Shown here: positions 55,183 to 63,818 of the stretch, piece by piece
Numbering within the stretch: position 1 is the stretch's first letter
Layout: every line of letters starts with the position of its first letter
From: Candidatus Freyarchaeota archaeon
GTDB taxonomy: Archaea; Asgardarchaeota; Jordiarchaeia; Jordiarchaeales; Jordiarchaeaceae
Length of the DNA: 64,000 nt
Assembly (NCBI GenBank): GCA_030587365.1
Contig: JAUQZE010000034.1
Location: forward strand, 112,405 to 176,404
Direction: 5' to 3'
Notes under the pieces: model-generated
What the model saw: the letters and a program-made list of their open reading frames with translations, nothing else
Database searches by the model: none
What the model was told of the DNA's origin: nothing
Program-made: the position numbers and the translations under genes

Positions 55183-55458
55183 ATGCAAATTTCAAAGCTA
55201 GAACAGACAGGAGCTCTTAGAGTTCTGATCTTTCTCAAAAAAGAAGGAAATCAAAAAATAGGGGAAATAGTTGATAAAAACAAAAGAAAAATAAGTCAAG
55301 CAGCCATATACCGCTCTATTACCAATCTACTGGAACTGGGACTGGTAAAAGAAGAAATCTTGGAAAACCCCCCAAGAAGGATAATCTCTCTAACTTCAAA
55401 AGGAGAGAGAATCGCAGAATTACTAACTCAAATTGGGGAAATTTTAGAGGGGGAATAA
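55183..55458 (+). CDS. Winged-helix regulator, tandem copy A
   Basis: 91 residues. Winged helix: LEQTGALRVLIFLKKEGNQKIGEIVDK, SQAAIYRSITNLLELGLVKEE, then a wing and ISLTSKGERIAELL. This is MarR/PadR-like in layout. The sequence after the wing and the last residues (IGEILEGE) match copy B. ATG start. Confidence 0.7.
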   Translation: MQISKLEQTGALRVLIFLKKEGNQKIGEIVDKNKRKISQAAIYRSITNLLELGLVKEEILENPPRRIISLTSKGERIAELLTQIGEILEGE

Positions 55459-55465
55459 ATAGCAA

Positions 55466-55741
55466 ATGAAAATTGCGGAACTAGAGCAGACTGGTGCAAT
55501 ACGTGTATTATTGTATCTAAAAGAAGAGAAGAAAGTAAAACTCTCAAAAATAATTAATGATCTTAGAGGCAATCTAAGCCAAGATGCCCTTTATCGTGCT
55601 GCTTCCACTCTTGAAGATTTAGGATTAATGCTTGATGAGAAAACAGAAAAACCAGTTAGGAGATTTTTTTCAATCACTCCCAAAGGGGAATTAGTAGTTA
55701 AAAAACTCGAGGAAATAGGGGAAATTTTAGAGGGGGAATAA
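55466..55741 (+). CDS. Winged-helix regulator, tandem copy B
   Basis: 91 residues, same length and layout as copy A (ELEQTGAIRVLLYLKEEKKV, SQDALYRAASTLEDLGLM, FSITPKGELVVKKL, IGEILEGE). The last 30 bases plus the stop-flanking GGGGGAATAAAT are nearly identical between the two, so they arose by tandem duplication. It lies 7 bp after copy A. Confidence 0.7.
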   Translation: MKIAELEQTGAIRVLLYLKEEKKVKLSKIINDLRGNLSQDALYRAASTLEDLGLMLDEKTEKPVRRFFSITPKGELVVKKLEEIGEILEGE

Positions 55742-55835
55742 ATCAATTATTCAGATTAATTGTATAATTTATTTGAATTTAATAAAATGTATGGCTTGAA
55801 AAAAATTAAAATACCGTTCTCTATATAAATTACTT

Positions 55836-56840
55836 ATGTTTCCACCAGTAAAGAGCAAGGATAAGGTTTTAGTGGATTATTCTGACTTGGATGCACATGT
55901 TGAAAATATGCGACTAAGAATCGACCTCGGGGAGAAGGGCCTAACTCCTCAGCCATATGATAAGGAACGATTGGCACTAGGAGGTTGTAAATTCAATGTT
56001 ACATCCACAGTAGACAGAGATGCAACACCCGAGGATGTAATTCGAGGATGGTCGTCGTTAAATGAGATTATCCCAATGGAGAAGCTATTTATTCCTCTCT
56101 TTCATCAAAATTTTGTGAACTATCGCCTAACTGGTGTTATGAGCGCTGAACCTACATGGACTAAACTCTTAAGATTATGTTACTGGTATCAAAAATGTCT
56201 TGATATTCCTGATTCAGACTTTCACTACAAACAAAACGAGTTCAAAAGAAAGATAAATAAGCCACTTCGTTATGTGGAAGAATCTATTGAAAAAAAGAGT
56301 CCAGATTTTATTACCAAGGTTGGTGGTCTTAGTGAAATTATTATGAGTCATACTAGTGAGTTATTGTTTGCAGCTAGTTCTCATAGTCTAGGCTATAAAG
56401 TTACCTTTGACAAAAAACACGATTTTCGTATTAACTATATGCCTGCGGAGGTAAAGACGCTTTACTCTCATTTTAAAATTGATTGGCAAAACGAAATCCC
56501 TAAGATAGTGATTGGGGGTGAGCCCAAGGGGGAGTTTAATTTGAGAAGTGAAATTCAAGATTTTATTTATAGTAAGAAGGTTTTAGATGACGTGAACGTT
56601 GCTGTAACTCAAGGGGGATTACTTATATTCCTAGATGCTTCACAAACTTTTGCAGGGTTGCTTTTAAATTACTTTCCAATCCAAAAAAGCATTGATTTAC
56701 CTCTAAGTGATGCAATAAAAGACGCTGTTAACATTGCTGGTAAAAATAATGAAAGTAAGATTCCGGTAATAATCTACTCATCAATAAATTTTGATGTGTA
56801 CACAACTTCAGCGTTAATGATACCAGTAAAAAGGCTATAA
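55836..56840 (+). CDS. Nuclease-like protein of unknown family (possible PD-(D/E)XK core)
   Basis: 334 residues. An HDFRINYMPAEVKTLY segment (Asp196, Glu205, Lys207) has the spacing of a PD-(D/E)XK active site, preceded by a helix-rich region with SELLFAASSHSLGYKVTF. Other parts are unassigned. It follows two regulators on the same strand and may be controlled by them. A defence role is only inferred. Confidence 0.45.
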   Translation: MFPPVKSKDKVLVDYSDLDAHVENMRLRIDLGEKGLTPQPYDKERLALGGCKFNVTSTVDRDATPEDVIRGWSSLNEIIPMEKLFIPLFHQNFVNYRLTGVMSAEPTWTKLLRLCYWYQKCLDIPDSDFHYKQNEFKRKINKPLRYVEESIEKKSPDFITKVGGLSEIIMSHTSELLFAASSHSLGYKVTFDKKHDFRINYMPAEVKTLYSHFKIDWQNEIPKIVIGGEPKGEFNLRSEIQDFIYSKKVLDDVNVAVTQGGLLIFLDASQTFAGLLLNYFPIQKSIDLPLSDAIKDAVNIAGKNNESKIPVIIYSSINFDVYTTSALMIPVKRL

Positions 56841-57147
56841 ATGTGATTGCGGATTAGGAATAAGCATTAGTAGGTGGGTAGAGCTCAACCTTTTTTATAT
56901 ATTTAAATCAATTATTAAGGTAGTAACTTTATGCCACACATATGGCGCAAATGAACTATAACCTTGTTATCATAAGAATAATAAGGGGAAAAAACGCTAT
57001 TTTTACTCACAAGCAAAGTGAGGTGGATTTTGGATAGTTGGGATTCTAATTTTTTGCTATCTTACCAACCCTCTCCGCGTGCTGAACCCGGAAAAAGTGG
57101 GTAAGAAAGCGATAAATGTTAGCGTCTCACAGTGGAGGTGAAACCTG
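56841..57147. promoter_or_regulatory. Intergenic region with repeated promoter cassette and lost gene start
   Basis: 307 bp. A TATA-like TTTTATATATTTAAAT at about 56892 precedes a block (56933-56999) that recurs at 59527-59591: GCCACACATATGGCGCAA, AACTATAACC, TTATCA, AATAATA. It is followed by GTGAGGTGG like the ribosome-binding site of the 59.6-kb gene, but no frame follows here, as if the gene was lost. CTTACCAACCC lies at 57061. Confidence 0.5.
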
Positions 57148-57687
57148 ATGAGTGTTGATTCTTTCCTTACAACGATTCTGGGCGGTGCAATTGCTGGTGT
57201 TACCGGTTTGGCTTCAGCCTTGTATGTGGAGGCGAGGAGAAGAAAAAATGAGGCAACTTCTACTAAGAGGCGGGTTCTCAGGAATCTTATTTCGGAAATG
57301 GATCAGAATAGGAGCAACCAAACCGTTTCTCCCCTAAACCCTCTTTCCTGTGATGCCTGGGAAGAGACTAAACGTGCAGGAGTATCATTAGAGTTGGGAG
57401 AAGAATTAAGAAATGAATTGACCGTATTTTATTCCCTAATTAACTATAAGAATAGCTTACTTGTGATTTATACCCCTCTTGCTTCCGATGCATGGGATGC
57501 GTTAAATCCAACCGATCCGTATAGAAAAAAAGAAGTACATTCCATGTGGTTGAAGGAGCCTTATTCCAAAGTTCTGATAGAGACGATAAGTAATTTGACT
57601 GTTAAAATCGGGGAACTCATTTCTCCAATAATTGACAAATTAAAGAGCGAACTAGAAGCTATGGACTCAAAGAGGAAGAAAGGATAA
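57148..57687 (+). CDS. Membrane-anchored helical protein
   Basis: 179 residues with one N-terminal membrane helix (TTILGGAIAGVTGLASALYV) and a charged cytosolic helical domain. A strong GGAGGTGA ribosome-binding site is 10 bp upstream. No family recognised. Size and layout resemble the 58.1-kb protein. Confidence 0.55.
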   Translation: MSVDSFLTTILGGAIAGVTGLASALYVEARRRKNEATSTKRRVLRNLISEMDQNRSNQTVSPLNPLSCDAWEETKRAGVSLELGEELRNELTVFYSLINYKNSLLVIYTPLASDAWDALNPTDPYRKKEVHSMWLKEPYSKVLIETISNLTVKIGELISPIIDKLKSELEAMDSKRKKG

Positions 57688-58097
57688 TCAAAAAAACAGT
57701 TCTAATACCTTACCAACCCGCAGACTAGATTTGTTTTTTGGTCAGGGTTGGTAAGAAAAGCTGTTTTTGCGCTCCACATGGGACAAAGTGAGTTAGATAA
57801 CGCTCAGACCATTATCTAACCCTCGCCCTTTATGAATTATTCATATTTAGCGCCCCACGTGGGACAACCCATCGCCTTACCAACCCTATTTGCTGCAATA
57901 TCTAGGCTTCCAGTTGATAAGATATCAATAAGAACTAATCCGAAATGGCTTTTTTCAATTTTCATAACCATATTTACTGAGCACTAAGAAAAAACATGCC
58001 GCAAAGAGAGAATTTAAAAACTTATTATGACTGTATTCCCTGAAAAAAGGTAATTAGTAAAATAGCAAACCAGCAGCAAAAAGAAGAGTCAAGGGGA
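57688..58097. repeat. Repeat-rich spacer: inverted CTTACCAACCC and CCACRTGG palindromes
   Basis: 410 bp without a gene. CTTACCAACCC (57709-57719) and its complement GGGTTGGTAAG (57745-57755) form an 11-bp stem; another copy lies at 57876-57886. GCGCTCCACATGGGACAA (57769-57786) and GCGCCCCACGTGGGACAA (57850-57867) are near-identical and related, in inverse orientation, to the motifs at 56933 and 59527. Confidence 0.6.
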
Positions 58098-58103
58098 TTG
58101 AAA

Positions 58104-58691
58104 ATGAGTTTATCGGATATTGCAAACATATTCTCTATTTGGAGTGCGTATAAATATTTAACCACCAGCATTGACCTTAATCAATTAGTTTTAATCATAC
58201 TTACATTCGCTTTAGGTGCTATTGTGACCCTTTTAGGTATTATTTTTCAGAGAGGGTTGAACAAAAAAGATTTGATAGAGAAAACTTTAGAAGCACTTTT
58301 AAGTGAAACAACGGCTAACATAACGATAATAAATATCAAGAAAACCTTAGTGTGTCTTCTAGACGAAGCCTATATGACGACGTTAAGGAGTGGCGCATTT
58401 GGGTTTTTCTCTTCAAAGTTTAATGGTTTTCTACCACTTTTGTATATAATAATCCGGGATATAAATGATAAAATAAGAATGGAACAATTAGGTTTAAGAC
58501 GTACTGTTATATCCCTTGGCAAAACGATGCCTATTGATTCATACATTGATGAAAGAAAAGATGCGCTCTTACCGTTGTTAAAATTTATGCGAAACGAATT
58601 TGAAAACCTAAAAAAAGCTGGTTGGAAAAATTACGATGAAGTCTTTGAAGAGATTAATGAAGAAGAGATAGCGAAAATCTATGAAAGGTAA
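58104..58691 (+). CDS. Membrane-anchored protein of unknown function
   Basis: About 195 residues. A membrane helix (LVLIILTFALGAIVTLLGII) near residue 30 is followed by a mostly helical cytosolic domain with LEALLSETTANITI and a glutamate-rich end. AAGGGGATTG precedes the ATG at 58104, which I prefer to the in-frame TTG at 58098. No family recognised. Confidence 0.55.
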   Translation: MSLSDIANIFSIWSAYKYLTTSIDLNQLVLIILTFALGAIVTLLGIIFQRGLNKKDLIEKTLEALLSETTANITIINIKKTLVCLLDEAYMTTLRSGAFGFFSSKFNGFLPLLYIIIRDINDKIRMEQLGLRRTVISLGKTMPIDSYIDERKDALLPLLKFMRNEFENLKKAGWKNYDEVFEEINEEEIAKIYER

Positions 58692-58776
58692 TATTCATGT
58701 TTTCAAAAATTGCCTAGATGCAATTAAGATGCGGTGTTCGCAGATATCTTCAGACCTTTGTGAAGTGTATTGAATT

Positions 58777-59385
58777 TTATTTTCTTTTTCGAGTAGCACG
58801 GTTAATCTTCCTTTTCGTCTTGTTTTCATCCTCCGGTGGGCCCTTTAAGATTTTTTCAGATAATATGCCTAGACTACTACCAAAAACAATAGAAATTGCT
58901 AATACCATAAAGTTAAATGTAATTTCCATATCTAGAAAACCTAATACAATTATTGAAGAAAACCATATTGAATAATATAGTTCATTGAATCCCACAATAA
59001 TATTCGTATCTAATAGGAGGTATAAGATATTAGATACCTCATACGAAAAATTAACCTTAGAGAAGTAAGTAAACCCTAAAACAATATTTAAAATAAGAGC
59101 GTAAGAAAAAAAATTAGCACCAATTACTTTTAGATTTTTCTCCTTCCTTAGTGATAGAAGGGATCCACACACAATTAAGACTGTAGATAAGTATAATAAC
59201 GGCCTATATTCTGACCAATCAGATAATTGTGTGAAAATAATCCAGATACGAAAGTCTAAATTTGGAAGAAAAATTGGAGTTAAGCCTCTCACTATAAACG
59301 GTAGATTGAAAGCCACAACAGATAACACAGCTGCTAATACCGCAATAATAAATATTACTACTGTCTCTCCTTTCATATAGTTCAC
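58777..59385 (-). CDS. Polytopic membrane protein
   Basis: 202 residues with about five to six apolar helices (VIFIIAVLAAVLSVVAFNLP, LLYLSTVLIVCGSLLSL, FFSYALILNIVLGFTYF) and a lysine-rich C-terminus. Convergent with the 58.1-kb gene. Function unknown. Confidence 0.55.
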   Translation of the reverse strand: MNYMKGETVVIFIIAVLAAVLSVVAFNLPFIVRGLTPIFLPNLDFRIWIIFTQLSDWSEYRPLLYLSTVLIVCGSLLSLRKEKNLKVIGANFFSYALILNIVLGFTYFSKVNFSYEVSNILYLLLDTNIIVGFNELYYSIWFSSIIVLGFLDMEITFNFMVLAISIVFGSSLGILSEKILKGPPEDENKTKRKINRATRKRK

Positions 59386-59526
59386 CTACCCACCTACAAA
59401 ATAGTTAAATTAGCGTCAATTTTTTCTGCATAACACTTGATCTAGACATTTATCGGACATATTTTTAACATGATTCAAGTCATAAATACGGAAGTAATTT
59501 TAATTGAACTCATAAATAAGATTTTT

Positions 59527-59591
59527 GTTCCACGTGTGGCGCAAAGGAACTATAACCTCGTTATCAATAAAAATAATAGGAGAAAAATCGC
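59527..59591 (+). repeat. Second copy of the palindrome-containing promoter cassette
   Basis: GTTCCACGTGTGGCGCAAAG, then GAACTATAACCTCGTTATCA and AATAATAGG, matches the block at 56933-56999 at most positions. It lies directly upstream of the zinc-ribbon gene at 59620, which argues that the frame extending to 59470 is not coding. Confidence 0.6.
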
Positions 59592-59619
59592 AGATATAAT
59601 TAAAAATGAGGTGGGATAT

Positions 59620-60213
59620 ATGGCTTGGCCAAAGTTGCCTGGTATACCCGGTTTGCCAGGTCAGCCTGCGGAAGGGCCGCAGAAGCCCTTGCCCGCGTAT
59701 AGAGTTGAGAAAAAGGATAAGGTTTTCTACGTCTGCGAAGTGTGCGGCAGCGAGTACCCGTGTAAGGTGAAGAATGTACGCGCTCTGGTTGAGGCGCAGG
59801 AAAAAGCGGGAAAAGGTGTCGAGGACATATCAAAGGGTGCGATAAGGACAGTGGCATCAGGTGGGCTGCTGGCAGGTTACGGTGTGTACAAGGCTGTGAA
59901 GGGAGCGTTTAAGTTAAGTGAAAGTGCAGGGAAAGGGATACTCTCTATAGGAATGGAGGAAGAGATCCGGCGGGATGCTTTGAAAGACCTCCTCCTCTGC
60001 CCCAGCTGCCAGCGGTGGGTTTGTAAAAATAATTGCTGGAATAAAACCAAGGGAATGTGCCTCGCCTGCGTGAACCAGAGAGAGGAAGCGAAGCAGGAGA
60101 GAAGAGAGGAAATACAGGTGATTAAAGCGAAAAACTTCTGTCAGCACTGCGGAGCAAAGGTAACGGATCCGGCGCAGACCAAATGCGGTAACTGTGGAGC
60201 TCTACTCACATAG
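59620..60213 (+). CDS. Zinc-ribbon protein with glycine-rich core
   Basis: 197 residues from the ATG at 59620 after GAGGTGGG. Four Cys pairs: CEVCGSEYPC, CPSCQRWVC, CLAC and a terminal ribbon CQHCG...CGNCG. A glycine-rich amphipathic middle (IRTVASGGLLAGYGVYKAVKGA) may associate with membrane. It is followed by a paralogous gene at 60229. Function unknown. Confidence 0.65.
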   Translation: MAWPKLPGIPGLPGQPAEGPQKPLPAYRVEKKDKVFYVCEVCGSEYPCKVKNVRALVEAQEKAGKGVEDISKGAIRTVASGGLLAGYGVYKAVKGAFKLSESAGKGILSIGMEEEIRRDALKDLLLCPSCQRWVCKNNCWNKTKGMCLACVNQREEAKQERREEIQVIKAKNFCQHCGAKVTDPAQTKCGNCGALLT

Positions 60214-60228
60214 GGGAGATGAGTTAAC

Positions 60229-60630
60229 TTGAAGTTCTTTGAGGATGCGCAAAAAGGAATAGCTTCTGCTACGGGGCAACCACTAGTTCGCAAAGAGCTA
60301 GGCATACCGCCGAAATACTTTTTTGTCTGCGCACACTGCCGAAGAGACCTCGGGCCCATTCCAATAAGTATGAATATACTTCAGGGAACACTGCCCATTC
60401 AGGTGCTCAAACAAGCAGGAAACTTCATGAAACAATGCCCAACGTGCAAATTATGGGTATGCCCCAGTTGCTATAATAACGAAACCAACAGATGTATACA
60501 ATGATCACCAGTAACAGCAAGGCAGAATATATCGACTCCAACAGGTCCAGGCAAGTTTTGTTCGAATTGTGGGAATCCCCTAAGTTCAGGAGCAAAGTTC
60601 TGCAGCGGATGCGGAAATCCAGTAACCTAA
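60229..60630 (+). CDS. Zinc-ribbon protein with in-frame TGA in place of a zinc cysteine
   Basis: TTG start after AGGGGAGATGAG. CAHC, CPTCKLWVC and CYNNETNRC follow the paralog upstream. The frame meets TGA at 60502-60504, then continues without a stop for 41 codons into a perfect zinc ribbon (KFCSNCGNPL then KFCSGCGNPV) and ends at TAA 60630. In the paralog the residue at the TGA is the second Cys of CLAC. TGA differs from a Cys codon by one base. It is either a nonsense mutation or recoding (selenocysteine or cysteine). No SECIS element was identified. Confidence 0.65.
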
Positions 60631-60803
60631 TTTCCCTTCTTTTTTTATTAAATTTGAATTTCTCAACCAATAAAATCGAAGACATAACAGGGTAATTTAT
60701 TGGTGAGAAAGCGATAAATAAAATTATTAGAATCTAATTGTAATAGATGAGAAAAGGATGGTGCGGACATAGCCATCTGTTCTGTTCTTGATTTAGTTTT
60801 ACT

Positions 60804-61315
60804 TTATCTGTATGGATGTTCTTCGTTTCTCTTCATGATATTTTTTAATGCGTCTTTGATTTCGAATAGCAAATAACTGAAGATGAGAGATAAGCCGAGG
60901 ACGAAGAAACCAAAAACATACCACCAGTCGGCTAGATATAAAGATAGGTATGGTATCAGCGGTAAGATTTCCAGAAGTGATAGAGGAGAAATACAAGCGT
61001 TGAAAACTGCAGTACTTGTATTAATTGTTGTGAAAGCAAGGGCATGAGTGCCAATGGGTAAATAACACCTAAGGCAGCGAATGTAATTAAAGAAATGAAT
61101 CCAAATGATACGTATTTTGGAAAAGCTATGGCCTCAATCTGGTTTAAAATCTCGTTTTTTATGATGTTCCTGCTTTCAATTTCTCTTTTAACTCCCTTCC
61201 TATCTTCTATAAAATTAAAAATTCTATCTCTTTCATACCACCAGTCAGTCCCTATTACATCCGTCTTTTTACAAAGTATCAACATAAATGGGTACCAATT
61301 TGTGACTTTTTTCAT
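60804..61315 (-). pseudogene. Membrane protein gene with one frameshift
   Basis: The first 115 codons from 61315 (acidic-basic start, helix near FGFISLITFAALGVIYPLAL) end early at 60956. Moving one frame near 60975 continues with SLLEILPLIPYLSLYLADWW, two more helices (FGFFVLGLSLIFSYLLF) and stop at 60804. One indel restores a protein of about 170 residues. It begins 18 bp after the transglycosylase stop, in the same direction. Confidence 0.6.
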
Positions 61316-61333
61316 TGCAAATAAATCTAAGGA

Positions 61334-62635
61334 TCAGATTAGGGGCTTCTGGGAATGTTTTGATGAGAAACTTAGCATTTTCTCTTTGTAACTTGATTTT
61401 GGAAATTTTTCAATCAGATTCTCAAAATTAGTCTCTGTTCTTACTAACTCGCATAGTATCTCCTGTTGATGGATATTATGCTTGTATGCCAAGATTCTAA
61501 AATAGTATTTTTCTTCGATTGTTCCATTTTTTAATTCTCTTAATTTAGAAATGGAGTATCTCTTACAAACTTCACAATCGCAATCTAATTCACTTATTTG
61601 ATTTATTGGGATATAATTCCAATAATTTTCATCTTTAGTTATGATTTCAAAATCTGAATTGAGTAAAGGTATTACAAGCTTGTCTTCATTTGCTCTCCGC
61701 CAAGGCGAGTGGCAATCGAATGTATCCGCACCATTTATTGATAAAGGAATTATATTCTGGAGTGCCCCAACACCCAAAATATGAATTGGCCTGTCATCCT
61801 CTAATTCGTTCAATCTATTTCTAATCATCTCTACTGTCTCATATACTATATTTCTAGACGTATTTCCCATACCGCCAATTGCAAATCCCGAATATTTCCT
61901 ACCCAGTTCATTCTCTATTGAAAGAATCAGATTGAGATAATTTAGATAATCGATAGGCGAATCCCCATGAACAGCAGCATAATAAGCAACGACTGATTTT
62001 TCAGGCATCTCCTGAAGGAACAACTTGTTAACCATCAGATTCCATTCGGGCTTTGAAAATATTTTCAGCTTAGTAAGATAATCTCTATCAGCGGTTTCAC
62101 CTTTTTTCCAGGTATACTTTCCAGCAATATCCAAACCAATTGCGGCGTCAATATTTAATGTTTCACAGAAATTAATGTAATCCCTAATTTCCGATAGAAA
62201 AATGTCTTTAAAGTTATTTTCACTAAGTGAAGGTGATAGGTCTCGGAAAATATTTCCCGAGCCACTATCTACTAGTACAAGAGGGTTCCATTTCATAGTT
62301 TGATATCTAAAACCCCTTAGACAATTACCTTTTACTTCAATAAGATTTTTTCGTGCATGATCTATAAAGGATCTTATGTCATTAAAAGACAGTATATTTT
62401 TCAAAAGGTCTGTATTGAATGCTGGAGTTTTCGGAAACTTGGTATTTAAGTAGTAATAGTTAAGCAATAATTCTGATTTACCCTCCTCAAAAAGTGAAGA
62501 GTATATGAAGAATCGTGATACATTGGTTCCGCCACCTCCAAAATTATTTATCATGAAAAAACGAGGGGTGCTTTTACCGTTTATATGGCCTAAGCGTACG
62601 CCGTTTCTATTTACATTGTTAATTTTAAAAATCAT
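61334..62635 (-). CDS. TGT/DpdA-like 7-deazaguanine transglycosylase
   Basis: 433 residues. Features follow the TGT fold: LVLVDSGSGNIF (catalytic-type Asp, about 121), YAAVHGDSP, SGFAIGGMGN, HILGVGALQNIIPLSINGAD followed by FDCHSPWRRA, and a zinc site CDCEVC (about 348) with a downstream His in AYKHNIHQQ. The short length, the GADTFDCHSPW variant and the nuclease neighbour recall DpdA, which puts 7-deazaguanine in DNA, more than archaeosine tRNA enzymes. The substrate (DNA or tRNA) cannot be fixed here. AT-rich. Confidence 0.75.
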   Translation of the reverse strand: MIFKINNVNRNGVRLGHINGKSTPRFFMINNFGGGGTNVSRFFIYSSLFEEGKSELLLNYYYLNTKFPKTPAFNTDLLKNILSFNDIRSFIDHARKNLIEVKGNCLRGFRYQTMKWNPLVLVDSGSGNIFRDLSPSLSENNFKDIFLSEIRDYINFCETLNIDAAIGLDIAGKYTWKKGETADRDYLTKLKIFSKPEWNLMVNKLFLQEMPEKSVVAYYAAVHGDSPIDYLNYLNLILSIENELGRKYSGFAIGGMGNTSRNIVYETVEMIRNRLNELEDDRPIHILGVGALQNIIPLSINGADTFDCHSPWRRANEDKLVIPLLNSDFEIITKDENYWNYIPINQISELDCDCEVCKRYSISKLRELKNGTIEEKYYFRILAYKHNIHQQEILCELVRTETNFENLIEKFPKSSYKEKMLSFSSKHSQKPLI

Positions 62636-62822
62636 TTAAGGCACCAATTACAAATCGAATAAAAGATAGAATTCCTTTCAAACTGAGTGATATAAGCTAC
62701 TATGAACAAATTGTTGACGGCCCACTTAAAGTTTGTATATAAGATATTTTTTTATTCATTGAGCTTGAGTTTTCCTTTTCAATAGCTTTCCGTAGATTCT
62801 ATTATCCCGGTTGAACATTGAA

Positions 62823-63626
62823 TCACCCAACTAATTCACGTAGTTTTCTGACAAGTTCTTCAAAATCTCCCATTTTCAACAAGGGAAGATACACCTTCTT
62901 TGTGTGTCCTACTTTCACCCTTTCTCCTCCCGCATTGATGAAATCACCTTCTCTTTGTTTTCTTGTCCATTCAAGCTTAGCTTCATCAGCATAAGAAAAA
63001 ACTTCTTCTGCTGGCATAAAAAATACTCCTTTTATGCAAGGGTAATCTATCCAATAAACATAATAGACTGGAACATCTATTTCTTCCTCTACAATTTTTC
63101 TCTGTACTTCTAACTTTTTCCCTACATCAAGAGTAGTTGAACCTTCATAACATTCACGGCCTGGAACCTTCTCAAACACTTTTATAAAAGGTGCAGTAAG
63201 ATATTTCACTTCAAGGAATGCCATCGGCTTTCCACCCTTTCCTAATACAATTAGGTCTGGATAATTTTTTTCAAGTCCTAAATCATCTGATCGAATACAT
63301 TGTAAATCGATCGAAACAAAGAAATCTTTCAACAAATTTTCAAACTGTTTTCCAAACTTTATGTCTAAGGACTTCACCGATTCATTCCTTGGGTTTAGAT
63401 AAAATGCCCAACAGCCACCGCATACTTCCTTGAGTCCGGGAACTTGGCTAAACAACTGTTGCCTAGGAACAACTCCTTTTAGATTTTTATACATTTTTTC
63501 AAATGCTATCTCATTAAATTCTACGAAGGTAAACTGCCCTTCTTGTCTTGGAAAATTCTTTGTGAACTCTATTAAACGTTCTTTAGAACTCTCAAGTAAC
63601 TTTTCGTACAAAAGAGTACTATCCAA
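62823..63626 (-). CDS. PD-(D/E)XK nuclease-like protein
   Basis: 267 residues. The active-site pattern is YPDLIVLGKGG (Asp about 122) followed by FLEVKY (Glu-Val-Lys, about 136) with a preceding helix bearing KFGKQFENLLKDFF, as in type II-like restriction enzymes. A CGGC pair lies at about 70. It is transcribed toward the transglycosylase gene, 187 bp upstream of it. The pairing suggests a modification-restriction system. Confidence 0.65.
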   Translation of the reverse strand: MDSTLLYEKLLESSKERLIEFTKNFPRQEGQFTFVEFNEIAFEKMYKNLKGVVPRQQLFSQVPGLKEVCGGCWAFYLNPRNESVKSLDIKFGKQFENLLKDFFVSIDLQCIRSDDLGLEKNYPDLIVLGKGGKPMAFLEVKYLTAPFIKVFEKVPGRECYEGSTTLDVGKKLEVQRKIVEEEIDVPVYYVYWIDYPCIKGVFFMPAEEVFSYADEAKLEWTRKQREGDFINAGGERVKVGHTKKVYLPLLKMGDFEELVRKLRELVG

Positions 63627-63764
63627 GCTTCATCATCCCTACTTATAAGATATTTAAATTTCTTTAATAAATACAGTTTTTTCTACTTATGACTAGATAT
63701 CGATTATTTAAAAGATTTTTATTTCTATGATGTTAAAAGATTTATTGTAGAAATCATAGACATC

Positions 63765-63814
63765 TGTCACCCCCCTCTATAAATTCCTTTTCTGAGTTTA
63801 GAGGGAAGGTGACA
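63765..63814. repeat. Inverted repeat at the left end of an insertion sequence
   Basis: TGTCACC...CCCTCTATAAA (63765-63783) is the inverse of TTTAGAGGG..GGTGACA (63797-63814), an interrupted palindrome just before a transposase-like gene. It may be the element's terminus (TGTCA) and an attenuating hairpin. The other end is outside the window. Confidence 0.55.
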
Positions 63815-63818
63815 CTCC

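Noticed and set aside
59470..59619. Longer N-terminus for the zinc-ribbon protein at 59.6 kb
   Set aside because: The extra 50 codons coincide with the repeated promoter cassette, and the ATG at 59620 has a strong ribosome-binding site.
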